Shown: positions 45,066 to 51,966 of the stretch, in pieces | Position numbering within the stretch: the first letter of the stretch is position 1 | How the letters are laid out: every line of letters begins with the position of its first letter | Origin: Candidatus Villigracilis affinis | Lineage (GTDB): Bacteria > Chloroflexota > Anaerolineae > Anaerolineales > Villigracilaceae | Assembly (NCBI GenBank): GCA_016718275.1 | Contig: JADKEA010000002.1 | Location: 1-64,000 of the forward strand | Length of the DNA: 64,000 nt | Direction of reading: 5' to 3' | Made by a program: the position numbers and the translations under genes | The notes under the pieces: model-generated | Seen by the model: the letters and a program-made list of their open reading frames with translations, nothing else | The model's database searches: none | Told to the model about the DNA's origin: nothing

Positions 45066-45170
45066 ACCCGATGGTTTGCATCCATGGACTTGGTGCTGGG
45101 TATCCGTCCGTGGACCGTCACTGGGTTGGGTGAGGACTCTGTTTAGGCGCAGAGAAAACTCGAAGCCAGA
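45066..45170 (-). other. Degenerate attC site (site D)
   Basis: The site keeps the GGTTTGCA element and the body GTGGACCGTCACTGGG then GAGGACTCTGTTT seen in sites B and E. Its core is decayed (ATCGGGT for GTTGGGC on the minus strand), and the end next to the DUF2200 gene is not recognisable. Confidence 0.55.
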
Positions 45171-45177
45171 AAAATTC

Positions 45178-45540
45178 TTATAATTGTCGCAGAATCTTCT
45201 CCATCGCTTTTCCTTTTGCGAGATCATCGATCAGTTTGTCCAAGTAACGTATGTTTTGCATTAGCGGATTTTCGATTTCTTCCACACGAACACCACACAC
45301 TATACCTTTTATAAGTGAACGGTTTGGATTCATGGCTGGTGCTTGCGCAAAAAAAGTTTCAAAATCATTTTCCTGTTCGATTTGCTGATGTAATCCCGCC
45401 TGGCTATAGCCAGTCAACCAGCAGATGGTCCTATCAACTTCTTCTTTTGTGCGTTTTTTGCGTTCTGCTTTTTGAACGTAAAGTGGATATACATTTGCAA
45501 ACTTCATTGCAAAGATTCGATTACTAGATTTGTTGTTCAC
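45178..45540 (-). CDS. DUF2200 family protein (cassette gene)
   Basis: A 120-residue protein matching the DUF2200 pattern: IFAMKFANVYPLYVQKAERK, VDRTICWLTGYSQ, FFAQAPAMNPNRSLIKG, and LMQNIRYLDKLIDDLAKGKAMEKILR. Function unknown. It is one unit of the cassette array, with a clear attC upstream and a decayed one downstream. Confidence 0.88.
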   Translation of the reverse strand: MNNKSSNRIFAMKFANVYPLYVQKAERKKRTKEEVDRTICWLTGYSQAGLHQQIEQENDFETFFAQAPAMNPNRSLIKGIVCGVRVEEIENPLMQNIRYLDKLIDDLAKGKAMEKILRQL

Positions 45541-45575
45541 TGCTCAAAACTCCTCATAACTCTTTACAAGTAAAC

Positions 45576-45660
45576 GCCCAACGGTTTGCATTACCTGTGC
45601 TGGGGCGGGGATGGCGAAGTCGTCCAGCCAGAAACGGGAAATCTTACCCGTAAGTTGGGC
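45576..45660 (-). other. attC recombination site (site C), 85 bp
   Basis: Ends are GCCCAAC (45576-45582) and GTTGGGC (45654-45660). The last codons and stop of the DUF899 gene lie inside it. Confidence 0.8.
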
Positions 45661-46297
45661 GCTGTGGAAAGCCAGCGGGAGAATCTTCCCAATCTTCCTG
45701 TCGTCCGTAGGGAGTCGTATCAAGCAATCTATAAACATCACTTAACGATTCGCAACCTCGTTTGTACGTTGAGTATGTATGAAATATATCATCATCAATA
45801 CGGAAGAAAACACTTAATCCATGCCTTTCACCACCATCAACTGTAACTTGGAAGTCCTGATTGAAATCAGTGTCAAATGCTGAATACCAGGGACGTTCCC
45901 AGCCCATCCGTGTTTTATATGCGAGTAGTTTTTCTAATGGGGCACGCGAGATCATTACAAACTGTGTGTTACGCACTTGCAGTTCGGATAAATCTCCCAG
46001 ATCGTTTACAAATCCAGTGCAGCCCATGCAACCATCATCCCAAGAAGGGTCGAACATGAAGTGGTACACAATGAGTTGACTACGTCCGTCGAACAAATCG
46101 TAAAGGCCGCGTTTTCCTTCTGAACCGTTAAATGTGTATGTTTTTTCGACCTTTACCATGGGCAGTCTGCGACGCTCGGCGCTGACTTGGTCATAATGTT
46201 TTGTGAGTTCCTTTTCATGTATAAGCAGTGTTTCCCGAGCTACCAGCCATTCGTCTCTACCTACAATTCGGGGATGTGCAGAATCTTGAGGTGTCAT
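45644..46297 (-). CDS. DUF899 (thioredoxin-like) family protein (cassette gene)
   Basis: A 217-residue protein of the DUF899 family: GRDEWLVARETLLIHEKELTK near the start, LFDGRSQLIVYHFMFDPSWDDGC with CMGCTGF, and later FFRIDDDIFHTYSTYKRG. The fold is thioredoxin-like; the C-x-x-C in GCMGC may be redox active. Function unknown. Its stop lies inside attC site C. Confidence 0.87.
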   Translation of the reverse strand: MTPQDSAHPRIVGRDEWLVARETLLIHEKELTKHYDQVSAERRRLPMVKVEKTYTFNGSEGKRGLYDLFDGRSQLIVYHFMFDPSWDDGCMGCTGFVNDLGDLSELQVRNTQFVMISRAPLEKLLAYKTRMGWERPWYSAFDTDFNQDFQVTVDGGERHGLSVFFRIDDDIFHTYSTYKRGCESLSDVYRLLDTTPYGRQEDWEDSPAGFPQRPTYG

Positions 46298-46399
46298 ATT
46301 TTTATCCTTTCTTGACTCGATTAAGATAAGAGAGATTTTAGAACATGCATTCTATTTAGTCAAGATGGAAGTGTACTAAATCCCTAGTTTTCGGCAACT

Positions 46400-46564
46400 G
46401 CACGGCGGTTTGCGTTACTGGGTACTGGGCGGGCATGGACTCTGTTTGGGAGCAGGGAAAACTCGACGAAGCTAGAGAAATGCTTGAAAACCGCGGAGAA
46501 TCCCCAGCAGCCCTGAGCTTGCCGAAGGGTTATCCTAGTGCTCGTGCAGGACGCGGTTTTGGGC
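46400..46564 (-). other. Degenerate attC site (site E) with an inserted REP-like palindrome
   Basis: GGTTTGCGTTACTGGG and ATGGACTCTGTTTGGGAGCA match sites A and B, and the right end GGTTTTGGGCGCTTT matches GTTRGGCGCTTTTT. The left core is changed (GCACGGC). CCCTGAGCTTGCCGAAGGG at 46511-46529 is a REP-like palindrome lying between the halves. Confidence 0.6.
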
Positions 46565-46653
46565 GCTTTCTGCCTTTTGCAATTTACTTAGAAATGGACT
46601 CTCCCCAAGAATGCCAATCAAATATCAATTTTATTTTGTCACGAAGATGGAAA

Positions 46654-46691
46654 ATGTAATAACCACCCCGCAAGCGAAGTGGTTATTACAT
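46654..46691. terminator. 13-bp perfect inverted repeat after the MBL cassette gene
   Basis: ATGTAATAACCAC (46654-46666) pairs with its complement at 46679-46691 around a GC-rich 12-base loop. On the minus strand ATTTTCC follows. It may be a terminator or a recombination scar. Confidence 0.5.
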
Positions 46692-46737
46692 GGAACTTCC
46701 GCGCCGCGCCGCCACCCCTGCCTTGGCTAAAAAAGCA

Positions 46738-47358
46738 TTAAGCCTCATGACCAGGTCGCCACGGCTCGTCTGTGTGCGTGAGCCAGACCAGCTCGGGGTC
46801 GAGCGCGAGCACCCGCAACTGGCCTTCGGTGCGCGGCTCGTCGAGTTCGCCGAACCAAACCGCCACGTCACCGCCGACGACGATGGGACGCCCGCCAGTC
46901 TCAACGACGACCACCTGCATCCCGTCTGTGTGGCCTGGCGCTGGGACGAGTCGAAGCCCGGGAAGCAGTTCGAACTCGCCGTCGACCGGTACGTACTGCA
47001 CGCTGGGCGCATCGACCCACTCGCGAATAGTGTAGTCGTCCTTGCTGCGCGCATCGTCGAGCTCCCGACGCTGGACGTAGATCGGCTTGCCAGCGAAGAG
47101 GTGATTGCCACCACAGTGGTCGAAGTGCAGGTGTGTGTTGACGACGATGTCAATGCCAGCCAGGTCGAAGTCCTGCTCGCTCAGTGGAAAGAGGCGGGGA
47201 TCAAGATCAGCCCCCGCCGGGTGCAGTACCGTCATGCCAGTGTCGACCAGCACACGCGCATCGGGATGGTCGATGACGTGCACGTAGACCGGCATCCGCT
47301 CGCCCTCGGCGAGCAGGTCAGCAACATGGATTGGCGTGATGGTGATTTTCTTTTTCAT
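46738..47358 (-). CDS. MBL-fold metallohydrolase, AHL-lactonase-like (cassette gene)
   Basis: A 206-residue metallo-beta-lactamase-fold enzyme. The zinc motif is NTHLHFDHCGGN (HxHxDH), with later ligands in APGHTDGM and VVGGDVAVW and a final His in LTHTDEP. This is the pattern of acyl-homoserine-lactone lactonases, but also of other MBL hydrolases. The gene is clearly richer in GC than its neighbours, consistent with transfer. Its stop overlaps a second frame with MRLNAFLAKAGVAARRG, which resembles the start of an RluB/S4-type pseudouridine synthase. Confidence 0.85.
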   Translation of the reverse strand: MKKKITITPIHVADLLAEGERMPVYVHVIDHPDARVLVDTGMTVLHPAGADLDPRLFPLSEQDFDLAGIDIVVNTHLHFDHCGGNHLFAGKPIYVQRRELDDARSKDDYTIREWVDAPSVQYVPVDGEFELLPGLRLVPAPGHTDGMQVVVVETGGRPIVVGGDVAVWFGELDEPRTEGQLRVLALDPELVWLTHTDEPWRPGHEA

Positions 47359-47441
47359 GGGTATTCTCCTTTATTGGATAATAGAACGTATATTCTATTA
47401 TGTCAAGACGAGAAAACCACTTTTTTCGAACTTGGCGAAGC

Positions 47442-47580
47442 GCCCAACGATTTGCGCCCGTGGACCGTCGCTGGGGCGGGCGTGGACTCTGCTTGGGAGC
47501 AGGAAAAACTCAAAGCCAAAATACTCCCAAGGTGGTTTTGCTCTTGGCTTTCAAGACAGTTGCTGCACGCTTTGTTAGGC
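47442..47580 (-). other. attC recombination site (site B), 139 bp
   Basis: Ends are GCCCAAC (47442-47448) and GTTAGGC (47574-47580). The TAA of the serine hydrolase gene lies within the core GCCTAAC on the minus strand, as is usual for cassettes. Confidence 0.85.
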
Positions 47581-48900
47581 GCTTTTTACCGACACACCAA
47601 CTTTTTTCGCTAGTTTGCTCATCCCGACACGTTGACGAATTTCTACTGCAATAATACCTTCATTTGCGTCACTAATGAAGTGGAGACGATTGAACGACAT
47701 ATCTTTGAAATAGAACTCAACAGGCGATAATGGGGCAACTTCTACGCGCGAACCATCATCATATTGTAAAAAGAACAGATTATTCTCACGAGAAATTTGT
47801 AACTTGTCTGAAGTGTTGGTTTCGTAAATTCCTTCATATCGCGCCAAAATCTCTGGTTGCAACTCTACAATAGTAGGCTCTTGGTATGGTTCTCCAATGA
47901 CTAACGCAGAAATTTTGAATACTAAACTCTGAGGACTTTTTCCGCCGTTGTTAGAAAGAACAGCCACAAAAGCATGATCGTCAGGCAATCGAATTGTATG
48001 AGACCTGAAACCATGTATTCCGCCACTATGTTCAATAACTCGATGCCCTGCATACTCTGAAATCATCCAGCCAAAACCGTATGCTGTTGGGGAACCATCC
48101 AGAAGTTGGTATGAAATATGGGCTTGCTTTAGAGTTTCAAGTTTGAGTAGTTTTTCTGTGTATAACGCTGTATCCCAAAGGGCTAAATCATCTATTGTGG
48201 ATGCCAATGCGCCTGCCGCATATGGTTGTGTCATGCTGATATAAGCCGCATTGACAAAGCCATTTGTGCTCTTATCGTATCCAGCAACACGTTGCGGAAT
48301 TATCTGTGATGGGTTGTCGTAATAAGAATGTTCCATGCCCAAAGGCTCAAATATGTTTTGCTGGATAAATTCCCCATAAGTTTGACCAGTTATCTTTTCG
48401 ACAATGGCTCCCAAGAGAATATATCCTGAATTGTTGTAAGCCCAACGCTTTCCAGGTGCAGACACCATTGGCTGATATTTGAAAAAATCTATCAATTCTT
48501 GAACAACGAAATCTTTTCTCCATAAAGGAATCCACTCTGGCATAGATGTATAACTCTTGATACCAGAAGTATGAGTGAGGAGGTGTTTTACCGTTATGAG
48601 ATAATCGTGAGTGGGGTAATCTGGCAGAAACTTCGTGACTGAATCATCAAGAGATAGTTTGCCTTGTTCAGCCAATATGAGTATAGCGACAGCGGTGAAT
48701 TGTTTTGTAACTGAACCAATACGGAAAACCATGTCAGGCCCAATTGGCACGCCAAGTTCAAGATTAGCCATGCCGTGACCTTTACGGAAAATGGCTTGAC
48801 CATTCTTTGCCACAATTACTGCAACTCCAGGTTCACTTGGCTGATAGGCTTCTTGTATTAAAGTATCAATCGCCTGAGTTAAGAGATTGTCAGATTGCAT
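47575..48900 (-). CDS. Class C beta-lactamase-like serine hydrolase (cassette gene)
   Basis: A 441-residue penicillin-binding-protein-like hydrolase. The SxxK motif is SVTK (Ser63-Lys66), the YxN motif is YNN (Tyr155), and the third motif is HSGG in IEHSGGIHG in place of KTG. No signal peptide is evident, so it would act in the cytoplasm or be an esterase or peptidase rather than a true secreted beta-lactamase. A lipocalin-like C-terminal region (from about residue 340, LQPEILARYEGIYET) is present. Its stop codon is part of attC site B. Confidence 0.88.
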   Translation of the reverse strand: MQSDNLLTQAIDTLIQEAYQPSEPGVAVIVAKNGQAIFRKGHGMANLELGVPIGPDMVFRIGSVTKQFTAVAILILAEQGKLSLDDSVTKFLPDYPTHDYLITVKHLLTHTSGIKSYTSMPEWIPLWRKDFVVQELIDFFKYQPMVSAPGKRWAYNNSGYILLGAIVEKITGQTYGEFIQQNIFEPLGMEHSYYDNPSQIIPQRVAGYDKSTNGFVNAAYISMTQPYAAGALASTIDDLALWDTALYTEKLLKLETLKQAHISYQLLDGSPTAYGFGWMISEYAGHRVIEHSGGIHGFRSHTIRLPDDHAFVAVLSNNGGKSPQSLVFKISALVIGEPYQEPTIVELQPEILARYEGIYETNTSDKLQISRENNLFFLQYDDGSRVEVAPLSPVEFYFKDMSFNRLHFISDANEGIIAVEIRQRVGMSKLAKKVGVSVKSA

Positions 48901-48942
48901 ATGTGGTTTCCATTTTGTTTGGATGTATTCTTATTGCCCAGC

Positions 48943-49066
48943 GCCTAACGGTTTGCGTTACTGGCAGGTGGGTGGGATGGAACTCGGAAGCAGAAAATAT
49001 CCAAGCCAGAAAACTACTTGAAAATGGCGCACCGTACCCACCTGTCCAGTGCACGCTTTGTTGGGC
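48943..49066 (-). other. attC recombination site (site A), 124 bp
   Basis: Ends are GCCTAAC (48943-48949) and GTTGGGC (49060-49066). The arms ACTGGCAGGTGGGT and ACCCACCTGTCCAGT pair with one extra unpaired base, the form recognised by integron integrases. It follows the zinc-ribbon gene. Confidence 0.88.
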
Positions 49067-49101
49067 GTTTTTGACTTTGAAAACATTTAGGTCTATAAAT
49101 T

Positions 49102-49599
49102 CTAATGTAGTTTTGGATAAGTGCAAACATAACAAGATGTTCTTGTACCATCATTGGAACTTCCGCAATGCGCGCAAGTCCATCTTTGAGCTTCAACTCT
49201 TGCGAGCAAATCTGGACGTACTGTTACTTTTGGGTACGGAGTTCCTATCATCCATTTCCAATGATTGCCACAGATATGACAATAATAACGATAACCCGAA
49301 GTAAATTCTTTAGATACTTCTACAGATACCCCATTTCTCTGTTTTTCTTTTCTGCCTAAATGGTCTGAAACTCCAATCCATATTGCGATAACAGCCGCAA
49401 TAGTAAACAAAATACAGGCAAGCCCAATAGCGATTATGCTGGCGGAAAATAGTGAAACTAACCAGACAATTCCTATACCCATTCCAGTGAAACAACCAAA
49501 TCCAGTTGCGGTTGAACCACAACCATTAGCCTGAACTTTCTTTTGTTCTTTCTTGCTACCTTTTATTTCTTCTTCAAGACTTACCTTGTTCCGCGGCAA
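49102..49599 (-). CDS. Zinc-ribbon membrane protein (cassette gene)
   Basis: A 165-residue protein with two membrane helices (about 34-56 and 58-76) and a C-terminal part with two C-x-x-C pairs (CHICGNHW, then CAHCGSSNDG and CYVC). The last of these resembles a small zinc ribbon. I do not recognise the family. It is the first cassette gene in the array direction. Confidence 0.65.
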   Translation of the reverse strand: MPRNKVSLEEEIKGSKKEQKKVQANGCGSTATGFGCFTGMGIGIVWLVSLFSASIIAIGLACILFTIAAVIAIWIGVSDHLGRKEKQRNGVSVEVSKEFTSGYRYYCHICGNHWKWMIGTPYPKVTVRPDLLARVEAQRWTCAHCGSSNDGTRTSCYVCTYPKLH

Positions 49600-49676
49600 C
49601 TGGGGGAGGGAAAGAAAAACGCCAGCTCCATTTCCTTGATTATTTTTCAGCCTTTGATAGGTTCTTTTTTTAGGGG

Positions 49677-49754
49677 GCCCAACTATGAGTTATACGGATT
49701 CATTCCTTAAAACATCCCCGTGCGGGGTGTTATACGGACGTAATCCGCATAACA
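49677..49754 (-). other. Outer integron core site and adjoining palindrome
   Basis: GCCCAAC at 49677-49683 reads GTTGGGC on the minus strand, 78 bases before the first cassette gene. Beyond it, GTTATACGGATT pairs with AATCCGCATAAC (one mismatch) and GTTATACGG recurs within. It could be attI-like, the rest of a lost cassette's attC, or an unrelated repeat. Confidence 0.45.
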
Positions 49755-49870
49755 GACTATATATTGCGGCCTGATTGTCTAAACGTAAGCCGCCCAATAA
49801 AGAATAAATCGATTATACGCACAGGCGCAAGGCAGGTCAACGTAAGAACCCCAACCTTTCAACCTTCTAA

Positions 49871-49919
49871 CCTGAAACCTGAAACCTGAAACCTGAAACC
49901 TGAAACCTGAAACCTGAAA
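49871..49919. repeat. Tandem heptamer repeat, seven copies of CCTGAAA
   Basis: Seven perfect copies of CCTGAAA in a gene-free region. Perfect identity suggests slippage and possible length variation between strains. The rest of 49600-49997 outside the core site and terminator holds no gene. Confidence 0.9.
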
Positions 49920-49926
49920 CCCGCAA

Positions 49927-49958
49927 AACAAAAAAGCCCCCTCGTACAGAGAAGGCTC
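49927..49958 (-). terminator. Terminator of the moeA operon
   Basis: AGCCTTCTC pairs imperfectly with GAGGGGGCT on the minus strand and is followed by TTTTTTG. Confidence 0.75.
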
Positions 49959-49997
49959 TTTGTTCAGATTCAATTTTCAGTTAAAGAAAGAAGCGGG

Positions 49998-50231
49998 CTA
50001 AAACTCGTCTTCCTCATCATCCAGCCAGTCGTCATCTTCCTCGTCGGCGTCCTCGTCTTCCCACTCTTCAGATTCTTCCTCTTCGTCCCAATCATCATCC
50101 TTTGGGGCTACTCCGTCTGCGGCTGAATAGGTATTACAGCCGGTGTCCGGGTCCAGTTCAACTGCTGCGGCGGAGCAGTACCCTTCGTCCACGAACACGC
50201 AATCTATGTAGTGACACTTAATACGGGGCAT
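49998..50231 (-). CDS. Small Cys-rich protein with an acidic tail
   Basis: A 77-residue protein. The first half has four spaced cysteines (CHYIDCVF, YCSAA, GCNTYS), a likely metal site or disulfide pair. The last 35 residues are nearly all Asp, Glu and Trp. It is the last gene of the moeA-VKOR operon, 12 bases after VKOR. Family not recognised (DUF1540-like small Cys proteins are one option). Confidence 0.7.
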   Translation of the reverse strand: MPRIKCHYIDCVFVDEGYCSAAAVELDPDTGCNTYSAADGVAPKDDDWDEEEESEEWEDEDADEEDDDWLDDEEDEF

Positions 50232-50243
50232 TTACGCTTCCTC

Positions 50244-50672
50244 CTAAGATTGGGGTTGTCTGATCAGGCGCGCGACGGCAAGGATGAAAATGATGGTCAT
50301 CGCGACCTGCGAAGTAACACAGAATGGGCAGATGGCTTTGAGCAATGCGATCTCAACATAGATCAGCCAGACGGTAAAAAGAAAACCAGTGAGCGACATG
50401 CCAAAGATCATCAACGTGGCATTCTGCTTGAAGAACCGATTGCTATTCTCAAAATAAAGCACGGCAAGGATCGCCAGATAACCGCCGATGCCAAATATCG
50501 CAACGGGAATTCCATTCACCTCGGAATACTTGCTGGCGTTCACCGTGTGACAATCACCGGAGCCCAGACACATGCCATCATCCCCGGTAAATTTGTAGAT
50601 GGTCATATAGATCGAAACCAACAGCCCCAGGATCACAAGCGCAACAGATGCGCGGTACAGCCATTTATCCAT
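50244..50672 (-). CDS. Vitamin K epoxide reductase (VKOR) family thiol oxidase
   Basis: A 142-residue four-helix membrane protein. The loop cysteines are in MCLGSGDCHTVNASKYSEVNG, the VKOR signature Ser/Asn region follows, and the active-site pair is CPFC in the fourth helix (ICPFCVTSQ). Bacterial VKOR plays the DsbB part, reoxidising a disulfide-making partner with quinone. No DsbA domain is fused here. It starts six bases after moeA. Confidence 0.92.
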   Translation of the reverse strand: MDKWLYRASVALVILGLLVSIYMTIYKFTGDDGMCLGSGDCHTVNASKYSEVNGIPVAIFGIGGYLAILAVLYFENSNRFFKQNATLMIFGMSLTGFLFTVWLIYVEIALLKAICPFCVTSQVAMTIIFILAVARLIRQPQS

Positions 50673-50678
50673 TTATCC

Positions 50679-51902
50679 TCACAAAATTATTGCTTCCACT
50701 TCCTGACCAACAGGCACGCATTTTACACCAGCGGGGATAATTAGTAAAGCATCCGCCTGTACCAGCGAGAGCAAATTCCCCGAACCCTGATGCCCCGTCA
50801 GAACCGCCGTGTGGATTCCATTTTCGGTGCGGATCCTGGCCCGCAGATAACTTTCACGGCCATCCGACTCGATGACTTCCTCGCATCTTGCCCTAACCGT
50901 GAGCCTGCCTCCGTCCAACTGGCCGCCCAGCTTCTCGAGCACGGGGCGCACAAAAACCTCAAACCCCACGAACGCTGAAACAGGGTTGCCCGGCAAACCG
51001 ATGAACGGCCTGCCGCCATATTCGCCAAACGCAAGCGGCTTGCCCGGGCGCATATTCACCCGCCAAAAATCGAGCCTGCCATTTGATTCGATCACTTCCT
51101 TCACGAAGTCAAACGCACCCACGCTCACGCCCGCCGATGAAACGATCAAGTCTACGTTCTCAGCGATTGCTTTTTTCAACAAGCCTTCCACCGATTCACG
51201 CGTATCTTTTGCCACACCCAGCCGAATCACTTCCACGCCCGCGTTTTGGATCGCCGCCGCCAGCGCATATGAATTCGAATCGTGGATCTTGCCTTCGGTC
51301 AGCGGGGCATCTACTTCGAGCAGTTCATCGCCCGAAGAGAGCAGCGCCACGCGCGGCTTTTTATGCACAGCCACTTTTGCGAAACCGAGCATGGCCAGCA
51401 AACCTAGATCCTGCGGCTTGAGCCTGCGCCCCTTTTGCAAAACGACATCCCCCGCCAGCAAGTCCATCCCCCGTGGACGGACGTTTTCGCCCGCCTTCAC
51501 AATTCTTGAGAACGAAACGGTTTGCGGCGCAACCGTCCCCGCATCGCGCACATGGAAATCCGTATCTTCCACAGGGATGACGGCATCGGCGCCTTTGGGT
51601 AGTTGCGCCCCGGTCATAATGCGCGCAGCTTCACCCGCGGTGAGAGTCACCGTCGGCACTGAGCCTGCCGGGATATCAGCGACCACCTTCAAGGTTACGC
51701 CCTGAGCGGCGGCGTTCGCAGAGTCTGCTGAGCGGATGGCGAATCCATCCATCGATGAGTTGTCGAAAGGGGGGAGGTCATGCGCCGCAGAAATATCCGC
51801 GGCCAGTACGCGATTGGCGCACTCGATCAAAGGAATACTTTCCTGCGGAGTGCTTTGAAAATGTGAGAGGATGCGCTCGCGCGCTTCGGTGACAGAATAC
51901 AT
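50679..51902 (-). CDS. moeA: Molybdopterin molybdenumtransferase
   Basis: A 407-residue MoeA that inserts molybdenum into molybdopterin. The start MYSVTEARERI at 51902 is chosen because the extra six residues upstream are not family-like. Typical segments are LPPFDNSSMDGFAIR, RIMTGAQLPKGADAV, and VSSAGVSVGAFDFVKEV, with RPGKPLAFG and GLPGNPVSAFVGFE. A TATAAT box lies 16 bases upstream of the start. It heads the operon with VKOR and the acidic protein. Confidence 0.95.
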   Translation of the reverse strand: MYSVTEARERILSHFQSTPQESIPLIECANRVLAADISAAHDLPPFDNSSMDGFAIRSADSANAAAQGVTLKVVADIPAGSVPTVTLTAGEAARIMTGAQLPKGADAVIPVEDTDFHVRDAGTVAPQTVSFSRIVKAGENVRPRGMDLLAGDVVLQKGRRLKPQDLGLLAMLGFAKVAVHKKPRVALLSSGDELLEVDAPLTEGKIHDSNSYALAAAIQNAGVEVIRLGVAKDTRESVEGLLKKAIAENVDLIVSSAGVSVGAFDFVKEVIESNGRLDFWRVNMRPGKPLAFGEYGGRPFIGLPGNPVSAFVGFEVFVRPVLEKLGGQLDGGRLTVRARCEEVIESDGRESYLRARIRTENGIHTAVLTGHQGSGNLLSLVQADALLIIPAGVKCVPVGQEVEAIIL

Positions 51903-51966
51903 GGCTAAAAGCCACGGCATTATAACGCGATTTGTCGGGAGTTTATACAGAACACGGACACTTTCT

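Larger units (their letters stand above)
44227..49683 (-). mobile_element. Integron gene-cassette array without integrase in view (CALIN-type)
   Basis: Six single-gene units, all on the minus strand, are separated by five related palindromic sites. Three of these (48943-49066, 47442-47580, 45576-45660) keep both core ends GCCYAAC and GTTRGGC. Stop codons overlap or closely precede the sites, as in gene cassettes. An outer GTTGGGC on the minus strand (49683-49677) precedes the first cassette. The cargo is functionally mixed. No tyrosine recombinase of the IntI type is encoded in the window. The far end at 44227-44234 has a decayed core (GTTATGGC). Confidence 0.82.

Noticed and set aside
45544..45741. 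Minus-strand frame across the end of the DUF899 gene
   Set aside because: It overlaps the DUF899 coding end and attC site C in another frame and has no family features.
46435..46659. Plus-strand frame starting MDSVWEQGKL
   Set aside because: It lies within the degenerate attC site E and REP-like sequence, which explains the conserved look.
46690..47613. Long plus-strand open frame of about 307 codons
   Set aside because: It is the antisense shadow of the GC-rich metallo-beta-lactamase-fold gene, which has all its zinc motifs on the minus strand.
47575..48900. A true secreted class C beta-lactamase
   Set aside because: The motifs fit the fold, but there is no signal peptide and the third motif is HSGG, so an esterase or peptidase role is equally likely.
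49871..49919. CRISPR-like array
   Set aside because: The unit is seven bases long without spacers and there are no cas genes in the window.
49779..49973. Minus-strand frame reading FQVSGFR repeats
   Set aside because: It merely translates the CCTGAAA tandem repeat, and there is no ribosome-binding site.
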